Origin: an uncultured Ferrovibrio sp.
GTDB taxonomy: Bacteria; Pseudomonadota; Alphaproteobacteria; Ferrovibrionales; Ferrovibrionaceae
Length of the DNA: 64,000 bases
Assembly: GCF_937960835.1 (NCBI RefSeq)
Contig: NZ_CALGPC010000006.1
Span: forward strand, 1 to 64,000
Direction: 5' to 3'
The first letter of the stretch is position 1. Every line of letters begins with the position of its first letter. The notes below the pieces were generated by a model. That model was not told where the DNA came from and did no database searches. It saw only the letters and a program-made list of their open reading frames with translations. The position numbers and the translations under genes were made by a program. Below, in pieces: positions 1 through 9,752 of the stretch.

Positions 1-59
1 AGAAGACGGCATACGAGATTGGTCAGTGACTGGAGTTCAGACGTTTGCTCTTCCGATCT
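1..59 (+). other. Illumina P7/TruSeq adapter (artefact)
   Basis: The window opens with AGAAGACGGCATACGAGAT, the P7 flow-cell primer. A 6-base index TGGTCA follows, then the TruSeq read-2 primer ending CTTCCGATCT at base 59. One base differs from the standard primer (GTTTGCTC instead of GTGTGCTC). Translation across it gives the familiar contaminant peptide SDWSSDVCSSDL. This is library DNA, not genome, and it marks an untrimmed contig end. Everything left of base 60 should be masked. Confidence 0.98.
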
Positions 60-331
60 GAGCCGCACCTGTACGTGTTGCGGCCATGTGTCGGCGGATA
101 ACCGCCAGACACAGGCCCGGTTCGCGTGCGTGGAATGTGGCTTCGAGGACAACGCCGATGTGGTCGGCGCGATCAATGTACTAAGGGCGGGACACGCCCG
201 GTTCGCCTGTGAAGTGAGCGGTGAGGTAATGCCGCCAGCAGCAGGAACCCACCGAAGCGACTCAGGGGCGGCTCAATGCCGCGCCTGAGCGCCGTAGGAA
301 TCTCCGGCCTTCAGGCCGGGGAGGATGTCAA
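60..331 (+). mobile_element. Right end of an IS200/IS605-type element
   Basis: The element comprises the tnpB remnant plus a right-end hairpin. The stem is 301-309 pairing with 314-322 (core CCGGCC/GGCCGG, loop TTCA), followed by GGAGGATGTCAA. A subterminal hairpin just before a GTCAA-like end is typical of the single-strand-transposing IS605 group, so the end is placed near 331. The same segment would form the 3' part of the guide RNA in TnpB systems. The left end and any tnpA lie outside the contig. Confidence 0.75.
61..288 (+). pseudogene. TnpB C-terminal fragment (IS200/IS605 family)
   Basis: Only the last ~75 residues of a TnpB (OrfB) RNA-guided nuclease are present; the 5' part is lost at the contig edge. 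Visible are two CxxC pairs of the zinc ribbon (CTCC and CVEC), then FEDNADVVGAINVLRAG. That last stretch is the third RuvC motif, with the terminal catalytic Asp in NAD. In the family TnpB is guided by an RNA from the 3' end of the element and helps keep the transposon. The full gene may exist in the genome, so 'fragment' describes the contig and not necessarily the organism. The codons fused upstream are adapter and must not be annotated as its N terminus. Confidence 0.85.
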
Positions 332-514
332 GCGGCGAGAGGGCCACCGCCCACCGTATTGCCGACGGCAATCGATTCCTTGCGCGAGATTTAGCCGGCA
401 ACCATCAGGAGCGTTTCGGGCAAGGCGGTCTGGCCGGCTGTATAGGAGCCGACAATGGCCGCCGCTCAGACGATCCGGTGGTCTTGGGCTATCTTCTATC
501 CCTCTCAAGCAGCC
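332..514. other. Intergenic, no gene recognised
   Basis: This is DNA between the transposon end and the stop codon of the SLC13 gene. Reading frames here are short and unlike known proteins. Because the element end fixes the insertion site, this is the right flank of the insertion. No promoter or terminator stands out. Confidence 0.5.
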
Positions 515-2290
515 CTAAAGCGGCCAGACCAGCGGCAGCAGAAGCATGCTGGTGATGAAGACAACCGCCTGCAGAGGCAGGCCGAGCCGCCAGAAATCGC
601 CGAAGCGATACCCGCCAGGGCCCATCACCAGAAGATTGTTCTGATGCCCGATGGGCGAGAGGAAGGCGCAGGAGGCGCCGACCACCACCGCCATGAGGAA
701 GGTGTCGGGATTGGCATCGACCTGCTTGGCCATATCGATGGCAAGCGGCGCCATCAGCAATGCCGTCGCCGCATTGTTGACCATGTCGGACACCCACATG
801 GTCAGCAGCAGCATGGCGCCAAGCAGCCAGAGCGGCACGACCTCGCCCGACAGGTCGACCAGGAATTCAGCCAGCAGTCCTGTCGTGCCCGTGCTGTCGA
901 AAGCATCGCCCACCGGTATCAGCGCGCCGAGCAGGATCAGCACCGACGGGTCGATGGCCTGATAGGCTTCGCGCGTCGACAGGCGGCCCGTGAGCAGCAG
1001 CAATGTCGCCGCCGCGCCCAGGCAAACCGCCGCCGGTGCCAGTTCCAGGATCAGCGCCAGAAGGCCTAGCCCGGCGATCCCGAGAGTGAAGGCGGCACCG
1101 GCGGGGCGGGTCAGCATGAATTCCCGCTGCGCCAGCGCGAGCAGGTTGAGCCGGCTGATCGCATCTTCCACGCGGTCGGTCTCGCCCTGCAGCAGCAGCA
1201 CGTCGCCGGCATGGAAGCGCCAGTTTTTCAAGCCGCCGAAAGTATTCTGGCCTTCCCGCGCGACGCCCAGCAGATTGACGCTATAGCGCTGCCGCAAGCG
1301 GATTTCGGCCGGCGTCAGGCCTTCGATAAGACTGTAGGGCCGCACCACGGCTTCAGCGGTATGCAGGTCCAGCTTCTTGGCATCCGGCACTACCGCCTGA
1401 TGCGGCTTGATGAGTGACAGCCCCAGGCTTTCGGTGATGGCTGCGACGTCTTCGGGCGCGGCCTCGATCAGCAGCGTGTCGCTGGCCCGCACCGGCGTCC
1501 ATTGCGCGGCGCCGGGAATGGTGACGCTGCCACGCCGCAGGCCCAGCAGGGTAGCATCGAGCTTGTCGATCTGCGCCGCAACCTCACCCAGCGGCTGCCC
1601 GATCAGGGATGAGTCCTCGCTGATCGTGGTTTCCAGCAGATATTCCTGCACGCCTTCCTGGCGCCCCTCGCCGGCCTTCACCCGCTGCGGCACCAGCCGC
1701 CAGCCGGCGATGGCGATGAAGGCGACGCCTGCGAGAGTGACCGGGATGCCGATAGGTGCGAAATCCAGCAGCGCAAAGCCGCTGCCCAGCTTGTCGGCGC
1801 GGACGCCGGAGATGATGATGTTGGGCGGCGTGCCGATGAGCGTAATGACGCCGCCCAGCACGGTCGCATAGGAGAGCGGCATCAGCACGATGCTGGGTGA
1901 GCGTTTGGCATTCTGGCAGGCGGCGATGGCAACCGGCAGAACCAGCGCTAGGGCCGCCACATTGTTCATGACCGCCGAGGCGAAGGCGGCCGGCAGGCAC
2001 AGAACGGCAATTAATACTGTCGGATGCTTCGCCCGTCCGGCCAGACGATTGGACAATGCATCCAGCACGCCGGTGGTGGCGATGGCGCGGCTTATGATCA
2101 ACGCGGCAGCCACGGTAATGACGGCGGCATGGCCGAAGCCGGTGAAAGCCTCGCTGGCGGGCACCAGGCCCAGCCCCACGGCGACAAACAAAACGACCAG
2201 CGCGACCACGTCATGACGCCAGCGGCCCCAGGCGAACATCGCCAGGGCCACCACAAGCAGGATGAGGATTTCGATCTGGGATTGGGTCAT
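515..2290 (-). CDS. SLC13/DASS-family anion permease with two TrkA-C domains
   Basis: This 591-aa inner-membrane transporter has hydrophobic helices at both ends (about 1-200 and 400-591) and a soluble centre (about 215-385). The centre carries two RCK_C/TrkA-C-like modules, the first starting near LLETTISEDSSLIGQPLGEV. The permease motif GTPPNIIISG near residue 155 and GHQNNLLVMGPGGY near the C terminus match the SLC13 signature for sodium-coupled uptake of dicarboxylates, sulfate or similar anions. The substrate cannot be told from sequence. No Shine-Dalgarno is seen before this ATG. It is divergent from the purine permease gene. Confidence 0.85.
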   Translation of the reverse strand: MTQSQIEILILLVVALAMFAWGRWRHDVVALVVLFVAVGLGLVPASEAFTGFGHAAVITVAAALIISRAIATTGVLDALSNRLAGRAKHPTVLIAVLCLPAAFASAVMNNVAALALVLPVAIAACQNAKRSPSIVLMPLSYATVLGGVITLIGTPPNIIISGVRADKLGSGFALLDFAPIGIPVTLAGVAFIAIAGWRLVPQRVKAGEGRQEGVQEYLLETTISEDSSLIGQPLGEVAAQIDKLDATLLGLRRGSVTIPGAAQWTPVRASDTLLIEAAPEDVAAITESLGLSLIKPHQAVVPDAKKLDLHTAEAVVRPYSLIEGLTPAEIRLRQRYSVNLLGVAREGQNTFGGLKNWRFHAGDVLLLQGETDRVEDAISRLNLLALAQREFMLTRPAGAAFTLGIAGLGLLALILELAPAAVCLGAAATLLLLTGRLSTREAYQAIDPSVLILLGALIPVGDAFDSTGTTGLLAEFLVDLSGEVVPLWLLGAMLLLTMWVSDMVNNAATALLMAPLAIDMAKQVDANPDTFLMAVVVGASCAFLSPIGHQNNLLVMGPGGYRFGDFWRLGLPLQAVVFITSMLLLPLVWPL

Positions 2291-2360
2291 GAGGGGGCTG
2301 AAAAGACCTCGTATTAACGTGTGTTACAGGAAAAAGTTTCATACTAAAGTCGAACAAGTG

Positions 2361-2400
2361 ATTCGGCGGCGAGCGTACCGGGGGGTAGGCGTCGCCGAAT
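2361..2400 (+). promoter_or_regulatory. Hairpin in the 5' leader of the AzgA-type permease
   Basis: ATTCGGCGGCG (2361-2371) pairs with CGTCGCCGAAT (2390-2400) with one mismatch. An inner TACC/GGTA pair surrounds a G-run. It ends 24 nt before the start codon, with the GGGGGAG ribosome site between. It may be an operator, a translational control hairpin or a small riboswitch-like element. It does not look like the classical adenine/guanine riboswitch, and no T-tract follows, so it is not an obvious terminator. Confidence 0.45.
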
Positions 2401-2424
2401 GAACCATTATGGGGGAGTTCACGT

Positions 2425-3714
2425 ATGCTCGACCGGTATTTCAAACTGGCAGAGAACGGTACCACCGTCCGCACGGAGGTGCTGGCCGGTATCACCACCT
2501 TTCTGACGATGGCTTATATCGTCTTCGTCAATCCGGCCATTCTCGCCGATGCGGGAATCGATCGCGGCGCTGCCTTCGTCGCCACCTGCCTTGCGGCGGC
2601 GATCGGCACGGCGATCATGGGCCTTTACGCCAATTATCCGGTCGCGCTGGCGCCCGGCATGGGGCTGAACGCCTATTTCACTTATGGCGTTGTGCTTGGC
2701 ATGGGCCATAGCTGGCAGGTCGCGCTGGGCGCGGTCTTCGTCTCGGGCGTGCTCTTCCTGATCCTCTCGGTCCTGCCGATCCGCGAGAAGATCATCAATT
2801 CGATCCCAACCTCACAGAAATTCGCCATCGGCGCGGGCATCGGCTTGTTCCTCGGGCTGATCGGCCTGAAGAATGCGGGCATCGTCGTCGACAATCCGGC
2901 CACTCTGGTGGCGCTCGGCAAGCTGACCGTGCCGACTGTCGGCATGGCCATCCTCGGCTTCTTCATCATCGCCGTGCTGGATCACCGCAAGATTCCGGGT
3001 GCGATCATGATCTCGATCCTGGGCGTGACTGTGCTGGGTATTCTGTTCGGACTGTCGCCCTTCGGCGGCATCGCTTCGGCTCCGCCGAGCCTGGCGCCGA
3101 CCTTGCTGCAGATGGATATCAGCGGTGCGCTGTCGCTTGGCCTGCTCACCATCGTCTTCGCCTTTTTGATGGTCGACCTGTTCGACACCGCCGGCACCCT
3201 GGTGGCCGTGGCGCCGCGCGCCGGACTTCTGGAGCCAGACGGCAAGCTAAAGCGGCTTGGCAAGGCGTTGGTTGCGGATTCCACGGCCACCATTGCCGGC
3301 GCTGCGCTCGGCACCTCGACCACCACCAGCTACATTGAATCGGCGGCGGGCATCCGTGTCGGCGGCCGCACCGGCCTGACCGCGGTGGTCGTGGCGATCC
3401 TGTTCGTGCTGGCGATCTTCTTCGCGCCGCTGGCCGGCTCGATCCCGGCTTATGCCACCGCGCCGGCCCTGATCTTCGTGGCCTGCGTGATGACCAGCAG
3501 CCTGGCGCGCATCGATTGGGAAGACATCACGGAATATCTGCCGGCGGTCATCACCGCGGTGATGATGCCGTTCACCTTCTCGATCGCCACCGGCATCGGA
3601 CTGGGCTTCATCACCTATGTGGTGCTGAAGGCGCTGACCGGTAAGGGCAAGGACATCCATCCGGTGATGGCGGCGGTCGCGATCATCTTCGCGATCAAGT
3701 TCATCTTCGTGTAA
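2425..3714 (+). CDS. NCS2-family (AzgA-type) purine permease
   Basis: The 429-aa polytopic membrane protein opens with YFKLAENGTTVRTEVLAG and continues with TFLTMAYIVFVNPAIL and APGMGLNAYFTYGVVLGMG. These are hallmarks of the AzgA branch of nucleobase:cation symporters (PbuG, GhxP, AdeP), which import hypoxanthine, guanine or adenine with protons. FDTAGTLVAVAPRAGLL and ALGTSTTTSYIESAAGI are the conserved mid-protein substrate-site motifs. The length is usual for the family. GGGGGAG 8 nt upstream supports this ATG. The leader carries a hairpin (2361-2400). The gene converges with the DMT transporter gene only 3 bp later. Confidence 0.92.
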   Translation: MLDRYFKLAENGTTVRTEVLAGITTFLTMAYIVFVNPAILADAGIDRGAAFVATCLAAAIGTAIMGLYANYPVALAPGMGLNAYFTYGVVLGMGHSWQVALGAVFVSGVLFLILSVLPIREKIINSIPTSQKFAIGAGIGLFLGLIGLKNAGIVVDNPATLVALGKLTVPTVGMAILGFFIIAVLDHRKIPGAIMISILGVTVLGILFGLSPFGGIASAPPSLAPTLLQMDISGALSLGLLTIVFAFLMVDLFDTAGTLVAVAPRAGLLEPDGKLKRLGKALVADSTATIAGAALGTSTTTSYIESAAGIRVGGRTGLTAVVVAILFVLAIFFAPLAGSIPAYATAPALIFVACVMTSSLARIDWEDITEYLPAVITAVMMPFTFSIATGIGLGFITYVVLKALTGKGKDIHPVMAAVAIIFAIKFIFV

Positions 3715-3717
3715 CGA

Positions 3718-4626
3718 TCAGCGCGCGGCCAGTGCCAGCAGGATTCCGGCAATCAGGACGATCACGCCGATAATCTCGCTGCGCGCTGGCCGCTCGCGAA
3801 ACACCAGATAGGACATCAGAAACGTAAAGACCATTTCCGTCATGCCCAGCATGCGGACATAAGCCGCCACCTGCAGGGCCATGGCGGTGAACCAGCCGGC
3901 CGATCCGGCTGCCGATGCGATGCCGACAACCAGGCCAGGCTTCCAGGCCGCGATCACGCGGTGAAGTTCGCCCGGCTCGCGCCAGACCAGATAAATCACC
4001 ATCACGGTAATCTGCAGCACGATGGCATGCACCAGCGTGGTGGCAGCCGCGAGCGGCAAAAACTCTTCGTCCAGCGACAAGGAAGCCGCACGGAAGCCGA
4101 TGGCGGAGACGGCAAACAGCGCGCCCGAGCCGATGCCGATCAGGGCTGAGCGTTCCGTCCAGCCCAGCAGAAAGGCGCGCATCGGCTCGCCGCTGCCTTT
4201 CAGCGAGATCAGCAGCACGCCGAGCGTGCCGATCACGATAGCGGCGACGCCGCCAAGCGAAACAGGTTCAGCCAGGATCAGCATGCCGAAGGCTGCGGCC
4301 TGCAAGGCTTCCGTTTTGGAATAGGCGGTGGCGACCACGAAGTTGCGCATCGACAGCGCGAGGATCAGCAGATTGGTCGCAAGAATCTGCGCGATGGCGC
4401 CGAACGCCGTCCAGGCATAGAAGTCCGAATGGGGCTCCGGCATGGCGCGGCCGCTGCCCCAGGACACGGCGGCGAGATAAAGCAAAGCCACCGGCAGGCC
4501 ATAGGCGAAGCGCACGAAGCTGGCGCCATTGGTGCTCAGGCGGCCCTTCAGCTGTTTCTGCAGACCGGTGCGGATGGTCTGGCAGAAAGCAGCCCATATG
4601 GTGATCGGTATCCAAGCCCATTCCAT
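3718..4626 (-). CDS. EamA/DMT-family transporter
   Basis: About 302 aa of almost continuous hydrophobic helices, ten in all, arranged as two EamA repeats. The start at 4626 (MEWAWIPITIW) is chosen because the 33 codons upstream encode an unlikely polar leader overlapping the promoter of the next gene; neither start has a good ribosome site. Members export metabolites such as amino acids or import carboxylates; the substrate is unknown here. The conserved YSKTEALQAA segment lies near residue 110. It is divergent from the solute-binding protein gene. Confidence 0.85.
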   Translation of the reverse strand: MEWAWIPITIWAAFCQTIRTGLQKQLKGRLSTNGASFVRFAYGLPVALLYLAAVSWGSGRAMPEPHSDFYAWTAFGAIAQILATNLLILALSMRNFVVATAYSKTEALQAAAFGMLILAEPVSLGGVAAIVIGTLGVLLISLKGSGEPMRAFLLGWTERSALIGIGSGALFAVSAIGFRAASLSLDEEFLPLAAATTLVHAIVLQITVMVIYLVWREPGELHRVIAAWKPGLVVGIASAAGSAGWFTAMALQVAAYVRMLGMTEMVFTFLMSYLVFRERPARSEIIGVIVLIAGILLALAAR

Positions 4627-4783
4627 GGCAAAGGGAGTAGCCGCTGCTCCGGCGCAAGGCAAATGAGAAGCGCTGCGAACGGGGTTGAGACAAATTTGCC
4701 CGACGATTTCGCTTGCAACCTCCATTGCGCCGGGATGAACTCATGAGGAGTGGTTGTGCATCCTGGCCTGGAGGCGCGGCTTG

Positions 4784-5506
4784 ATGCATCTGGTCGGCAT
4801 CTTGGTTGCCATGGTCATGTGGGCTGCGGCTCCCGTGCGGGCTGAAGTCTGGCTGATCGCCTGCGATGAAAATTTCCCGCCCTATAACTATGCCGAGAAT
4901 GGTCGCGTCATTGGCCTGGATGCGGAGATCGTTGCCGCCATCGTCCGTCAGGCCGGCGCGGAGCCGCGCATCGAGCCGCATCCATGGAACCGCGTGCAGC
5001 AGATGCTGGAGCGCGGCGAGGTCGATGCGGCCTTTCAGTTCGTCGGCCGCGCCGACCGCTTCGACCGGTACTTCATGATCGGTCCGCACCGCACGGGATC
5101 GACGGTCTTCGCCGCGCGCCGCGGCCAGACGGTGGCCTACCGCGAGCTGGAGGATCTGCACGGCCTGCGCATCGGCGTGATCCAGGGCTATACCTATGGC
5201 GCGGCTTTCGATGAATCGGCCTTCCTGATCAAGGACGCAGCCGCTGGCAATTACCGCCAGCTCGTGCGCATGCTGGCGGCGGGCCGCGTCGATCTTGTCA
5301 TCGGCGACCGCGAGACGCTGACCTATTTCGCGCGGCTGGAGAATCTGCGCGAGCAGATCACGGTGCTGCCGAAACCCTTTGCTAAGGTGCCGCGCTACAT
5401 CGCCGTGCCGCGCAGCAAGCCGGCAATCGCCGACCGCATGGAGAAGGCGCTGGCCGCCCTGCGCCGCAATGGCGGACTGGCGGCGATCCTGGCGCGCTGG
5501 GAGTAG
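4784..5506 (+). CDS. Periplasmic solute-binding protein, family 3
   Basis: A 240-aa protein with a cleavable signal peptide (MHLVGILVAMVMWAAAPVRA, then EVWL). The mature part is a PBPb/SBP_bac_3 fold: CDENFPPYNYAENGRVIGLDAEIVAAI at the N terminus, GLRIGVIQGYTYG at the hinge and VDLVIGDRET in lobe 2. Such proteins usually bind polar amino acids for ABC import. No permease or ATPase gene is adjacent, so it may be an orphan binder or a sensor-type protein. An upstream TTG at 4754 is possible, but ATG 4784 has GGAGG 9 nt before it and starts exactly at the signal peptide. Confidence 0.85.
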   Translation: MHLVGILVAMVMWAAAPVRAEVWLIACDENFPPYNYAENGRVIGLDAEIVAAIVRQAGAEPRIEPHPWNRVQQMLERGEVDAAFQFVGRADRFDRYFMIGPHRTGSTVFAARRGQTVAYRELEDLHGLRIGVIQGYTYGAAFDESAFLIKDAAAGNYRQLVRMLAAGRVDLVIGDRETLTYFARLENLREQITVLPKPFAKVPRYIAVPRSKPAIADRMEKALAALRRNGGLAAILARWE

Positions 5507-5538
5507 CGCCGCCGCCGCGCCTGGGCTAAACCGGCGCC

Positions 5539-6213
5539 ATGACTCAGCAGATCAAGTCAATGGTGGTTGCGATCGACGGGCCGGTGGCGGCCGGCAAGGG
5601 CACGCTGGCCCGCAGGCTCGCCGCCCGCTACGGCTATGCCTATCTCGATACCGGCTCACTTTATCGCGCGGTCGGCAGCAAGGTGCTGCGCCAGGGCGGC
5701 GATCCCGCCGACGAGGCCGTGGCGACCCAGGCTGCGGCGACGCTCACCGAAAGCGATCTGGCGGCACCTGATCTGCGGACCGAACCGGTCGGGCTTGCGG
5801 CCTCCAAGGTCGCTGCCATTCCAGGCGTGCGGGCCGCGCTGCTGGATTACCAGCGCCGCTATGCCGTAACCCCGCCGGGCGGCCAGCCCGGCGCAGTTTT
5901 GGATGGCCGCGACATCGGCACGGTGGTCTGCCCGGATGCGCCGGTAAAACTCTTCGTGACCGCCCGCGACGAAATCCGCGCCCAGCGCCGCTACAAGGAA
6001 CTGCTGGATCGGGGCGAAACCGCCACATTCGAGCAGGTTTTGGCCGATCTGCGCCGCCGCGATGCGCAGGATCAGGCCCGCGCCACTGCGCCGCTGAAGC
6101 CCGCCGCTGACGCCCACTTGCTGGATACCTCGGATTTGGATATAGAAGCGGCCGTCACCGCGGCTGTGGATATCGTCAACGACATCCTGAATCGCGGGTC
6201 CCTGTCGCGCTGA
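5539..6213 (+). CDS. cmk: Cytidylate kinase
   Basis: The 224-aa cytosolic enzyme phosphorylates CMP/dCMP with ATP. The P-loop is GPVAAGKGT (residues 14-22), followed by [13 protein letters not shown], where the family binds the nucleotide. [21 protein letters not shown] and the RRYKELL lid follow, all expected of bacterial Cmk. Length is normal. The gene lies 32 bp after the binding-protein gene and immediately before rpsA, the widely conserved cmk-rpsA pairing. Confidence 0.97.
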   Translation: MTQQIKSMVVAIDGPVAAGKGTLARRLAARYGYAYLDTGSLYRAVGSKVLRQGGDPADEAVATQAAATLTESDLAAPDLRTEPVGLAASKVAAIPGVRAALLDYQRRYAVTPPGGQPGAVLDGRDIGTVVCPDAPVKLFVTARDEIRAQRRYKELLDRGETATFEQVLADLRRRDAQDQARATAPLKPAADAHLLDTSDLDIEAAVTAAVDIVNDILNRGSLSR

Positions 6214-6345
6214 CGCCGCGGCGGGTGGCTCAATCAACCGACCGGTCGTCGCGTCAGCGCCGGATGCCTGCTTCGCCCCGCGGCGGTGCCCTCATAATCT
6301 CGCACCCCGGCAGGCCACAACCCCTAGGGGCGTCTAGGAGACATA

Positions 6346-8082
<1,737 letters not shown>

Positions 8083-8115
8083 GACGCCGCGCCCCGGTTT
8101 CCAGACCGGTTCAGA

Positions 8116-8144
8116 CCCCGGCGGAGCAATCCGCCGGGGTTTTT
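8116..8144 (+). terminator. Rho-independent terminator of rpsA
   Basis: CCCCGGCGG (8116-8124) pairs perfectly with CCGCCGGGG (8131-8139) around the loop AGCAAT, followed by TTTTT (8140-8144). It is placed 33 bp after the rpsA stop codon. Its 3' half is the start of a triplicated 20-bp repeat. Confidence 0.93.
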
Positions 8145-8193
8145 CTTTGGTGGCCGGGGTTTTTCTTTGGTGGCCAGGGTTTTTCTTTGGGGG
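8134..8193 (+). repeat. 20-bp tandem repeat x3 made of the terminator 3' arm
   Basis: The unit CCGGGGTTTTTCTTTGGTGG occurs at 8134-8153 and 8154-8173 (identical) and 8174-8193 (two changes). The first copy is the 3' stem arm and U-tract of the rpsA terminator, so that arm and tail have been copied twice downstream. The copies could provide alternative 3' arms or extra U-tracts. Confidence 0.95.
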
Positions 8194-8260
8194 AACGGGA
8201 TTTCCTGAGCTTATCCCCTGTCGCCAGCGGGCAAAAGCGGGCCGGCAGAAGCTGTCGGCG

Positions 8261-8390
8261 AGGTCCAGGCGGAGCAAAACGGAGCCAGGCTCGTCGCAAA
8301 ACGCCGAACGCGCCCAAACTCATCCAAACTGGGCCAAACGCGCCCAAACAGGACCAATTCGGGTCGATTCCGGTCAAAACAGGCCGGATT
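8261..8390. repeat. Degenerate 10-bp phased repeat, about 13 units
   Basis: Consecutive decamers share a YC at positions 4-5 followed by an A-rich or purine core: CGCCCAAACT, CATCCAAACT, GGGCCAAACG, CGCCCAAACA, GGACCAATTC, GGGTCGATTC, CGGTCAAAAC. The four best units are 8311-8350; flanking units decay. A 10-bp period is not codon-compatible, so this is not coding. It fits one helical turn and would place A-tracts on one face. It fills the otherwise empty 8194-8647 gap. A 16-codon ORF (8501-8551) with a purine-rich upstream also lies in the gap but cannot be supported. Confidence 0.75.
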
Positions 8391-8462
8391 TGGGGGTAAC
8401 GCATACGCAGCTATGCGCCGGCTGTGCATGCGTGCGCCGGCGCGCCGGGGCCGCAAGGCACC

Positions 8463-8494
8463 GGGCCGGGAGGAAAGCGGGCCGGGAGGGAAGA
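8463..8494. repeat. 16-bp tandem duplication
   Basis: GGGCCGGGAGGAAAGC (8463-8478) is followed directly by GGGCCGGGAGGGAAGA (8479-8494), 14 of 16 bases matching. It is purine-rich, in the gene-free gap before the DUF454 gene. Confidence 0.85.
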
Positions 8495-8647
8495 TAGACG
8501 ATGTCCGACAGCGGCAGGACCATGAGGCTGGTTGTCGAGCCGGGGCGTTAAGCCGGGCCTGCGATCGAGCCGAGCAGGTGGCACGCCGGCAGCCTTTGTA
8601 ACTCCCGCCATTGTAAACCCGGGGAGGGCGCGATAGGTGGTAGCCAC

Positions 8648-9070
8648 ATGCGTCCCCTCTGGCTTGCATCGGGTTTCGTCGCCACCGGCTTTGGCATTGC
8701 CGGGGCGATTCTGCCGCTATTGCCGGCGACGCCGTTCCTGCTGCTGGCGGCCTTCTGCTTTGCGCGCTCCTCGCCGCGCTTTCACCGCTGGCTGATCGAG
8801 CATCGCCAGTTCGGGCCGTTGATCACCAACTGGCAGCGTTACGGTGCCATCGGCCGGCGGGCGAAGATCGCCGCGCTTTCGGTGATGGGCGCGACCCTGA
8901 TCCTTGGTCTGATCGCGGGATTGCCGGCCTGGGTGCTGGCTTTGCAGGGTACCATCATGCTGGCCGTGTCGGTCTTCATCCTGACGCGGCCCACGCCGCC
9001 GGCATCCGCGGCCGCCAACGAGGATGCGGCAGACGCTGACGACAGCGAGGCGGATGCGCAAAGCGGCTGA
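8648..9070 (+). CDS. DUF454 (YbaN-like) inner-membrane protein
   Basis: The 140-aa protein has an N-terminal helix with GIAGAILPLLPATPFLLLAA, then FARSSPRFHRWLIEH and FGPLITNWQRYGAI, and two further membrane helices (about 80-115). This is the YbaN/DUF454 pattern, a conserved small membrane family of unknown activity. The last ~20 residues are acidic (DAADADDSEAD), which is not typical of the core family. The ribosome site is weak (AGGTGG). The upstream gap holds phased repeats. Confidence 0.85.
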   Translation: MRPLWLASGFVATGFGIAGAILPLLPATPFLLLAAFCFARSSPRFHRWLIEHRQFGPLITNWQRYGAIGRRAKIAALSVMGATLILGLIAGLPAWVLALQGTIMLAVSVFILTRPTPPASAAANEDAADADDSEADAQSG

Positions 9071-9107
9071 GGCACCGATCAAAGAGCGCTGCGCGCCGAT
9101 TTTGGTT

Positions 9108-9665
9108 TTAAGTGTTCGGGCCTCGCGGCATGCCCAGCTTGTCGCCCATGCCGGCCGCGATCAGCAGGCTGGCGCCGAGATCGGCAAACAGCAGTGCCAG
9201 CGATTGCACATTGAGCTGCAGGACGCTGGCTTCGTCGGCGACCTGCAGATCGGCATGGCGCGTCAGTGTTTCGGTGGTCGACTTGATCTGGCGCAAGAGT
9301 GTGCCGGTCACCACCGCCTTGGATATCGCCGGCGCGGCGCGCAGATCGTCGGGCGCATCCGGGGAGACGAAACGGTTGACCAGACGTCCGCCCTCGATGC
9401 CGTCGAGATAGCGCATCAGATCCTGCGGTGTGCTTTCGTAGCCGAGTTCGAGCGTCAGGCGCGCCGTGCAGACATGCAGCAGCATGTAATACAGATCGGC
9501 TGTCATTGCGCGCCAGGCGTCGAATTCCTCGGGATCTTCGAACAGCTTGCGGTTCAGATGGATCGCTTCGGCAAACGAGCGCGCCATGCGCAGCTGGTCC
9601 GCCGCCTTATCCGCAAGTTCGGCATCGGATTGCGGCTGAACCGCCGTCTTGTCTAACGATTGCAT
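9108..9665 (-). CDS. Conserved hypothetical protein
   Basis: The 185-aa protein is predicted soluble and helical, with no signal peptide or membrane segment. It is not recognised. Notable stretches are FDAWRAMTADLYYMLLHVCTARLTLELGYES and a C-terminal amphipathic helix. GGAGG 4 nt before the ATG supports the start. It is convergent with the DUF454 gene and divergent from the small membrane ORF at 9935, separated by the structured element at 9753-9865. Confidence 0.7.
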   Translation of the reverse strand: MQSLDKTAVQPQSDAELADKAADQLRMARSFAEAIHLNRKLFEDPEEFDAWRAMTADLYYMLLHVCTARLTLELGYESTPQDLMRYLDGIEGGRLVNRFVSPDAPDDLRAAPAISKAVVTGTLLRQIKSTTETLTRHADLQVADEASVLQLNVQSLALLFADLGASLLIAAGMGDKLGMPRGPNT

Positions 9666-9752
9666 AGGGCCTCCATGCTGAAGCGCGACCTTTGCCGTCG
9701 CGATTGCAGGATTCAGTCAGGATCGAGACCTAAGAGTCTGCCAAATTCGCTC

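Noticed and set aside
276..518. 80-codon frame after tnpB
   Set aside because: Starts inside tnpB, translates the right-end hairpin; no homology character beyond it.
2291..2424. Classical guanine/adenine riboswitch
   Set aside because: The conserved TATA-stem and loop sequences of that class are absent.
8501..8551. 16-codon ORF with a purine-rich upstream
   Set aside because: Too short to judge; the purine run is part of a 16-bp duplication.
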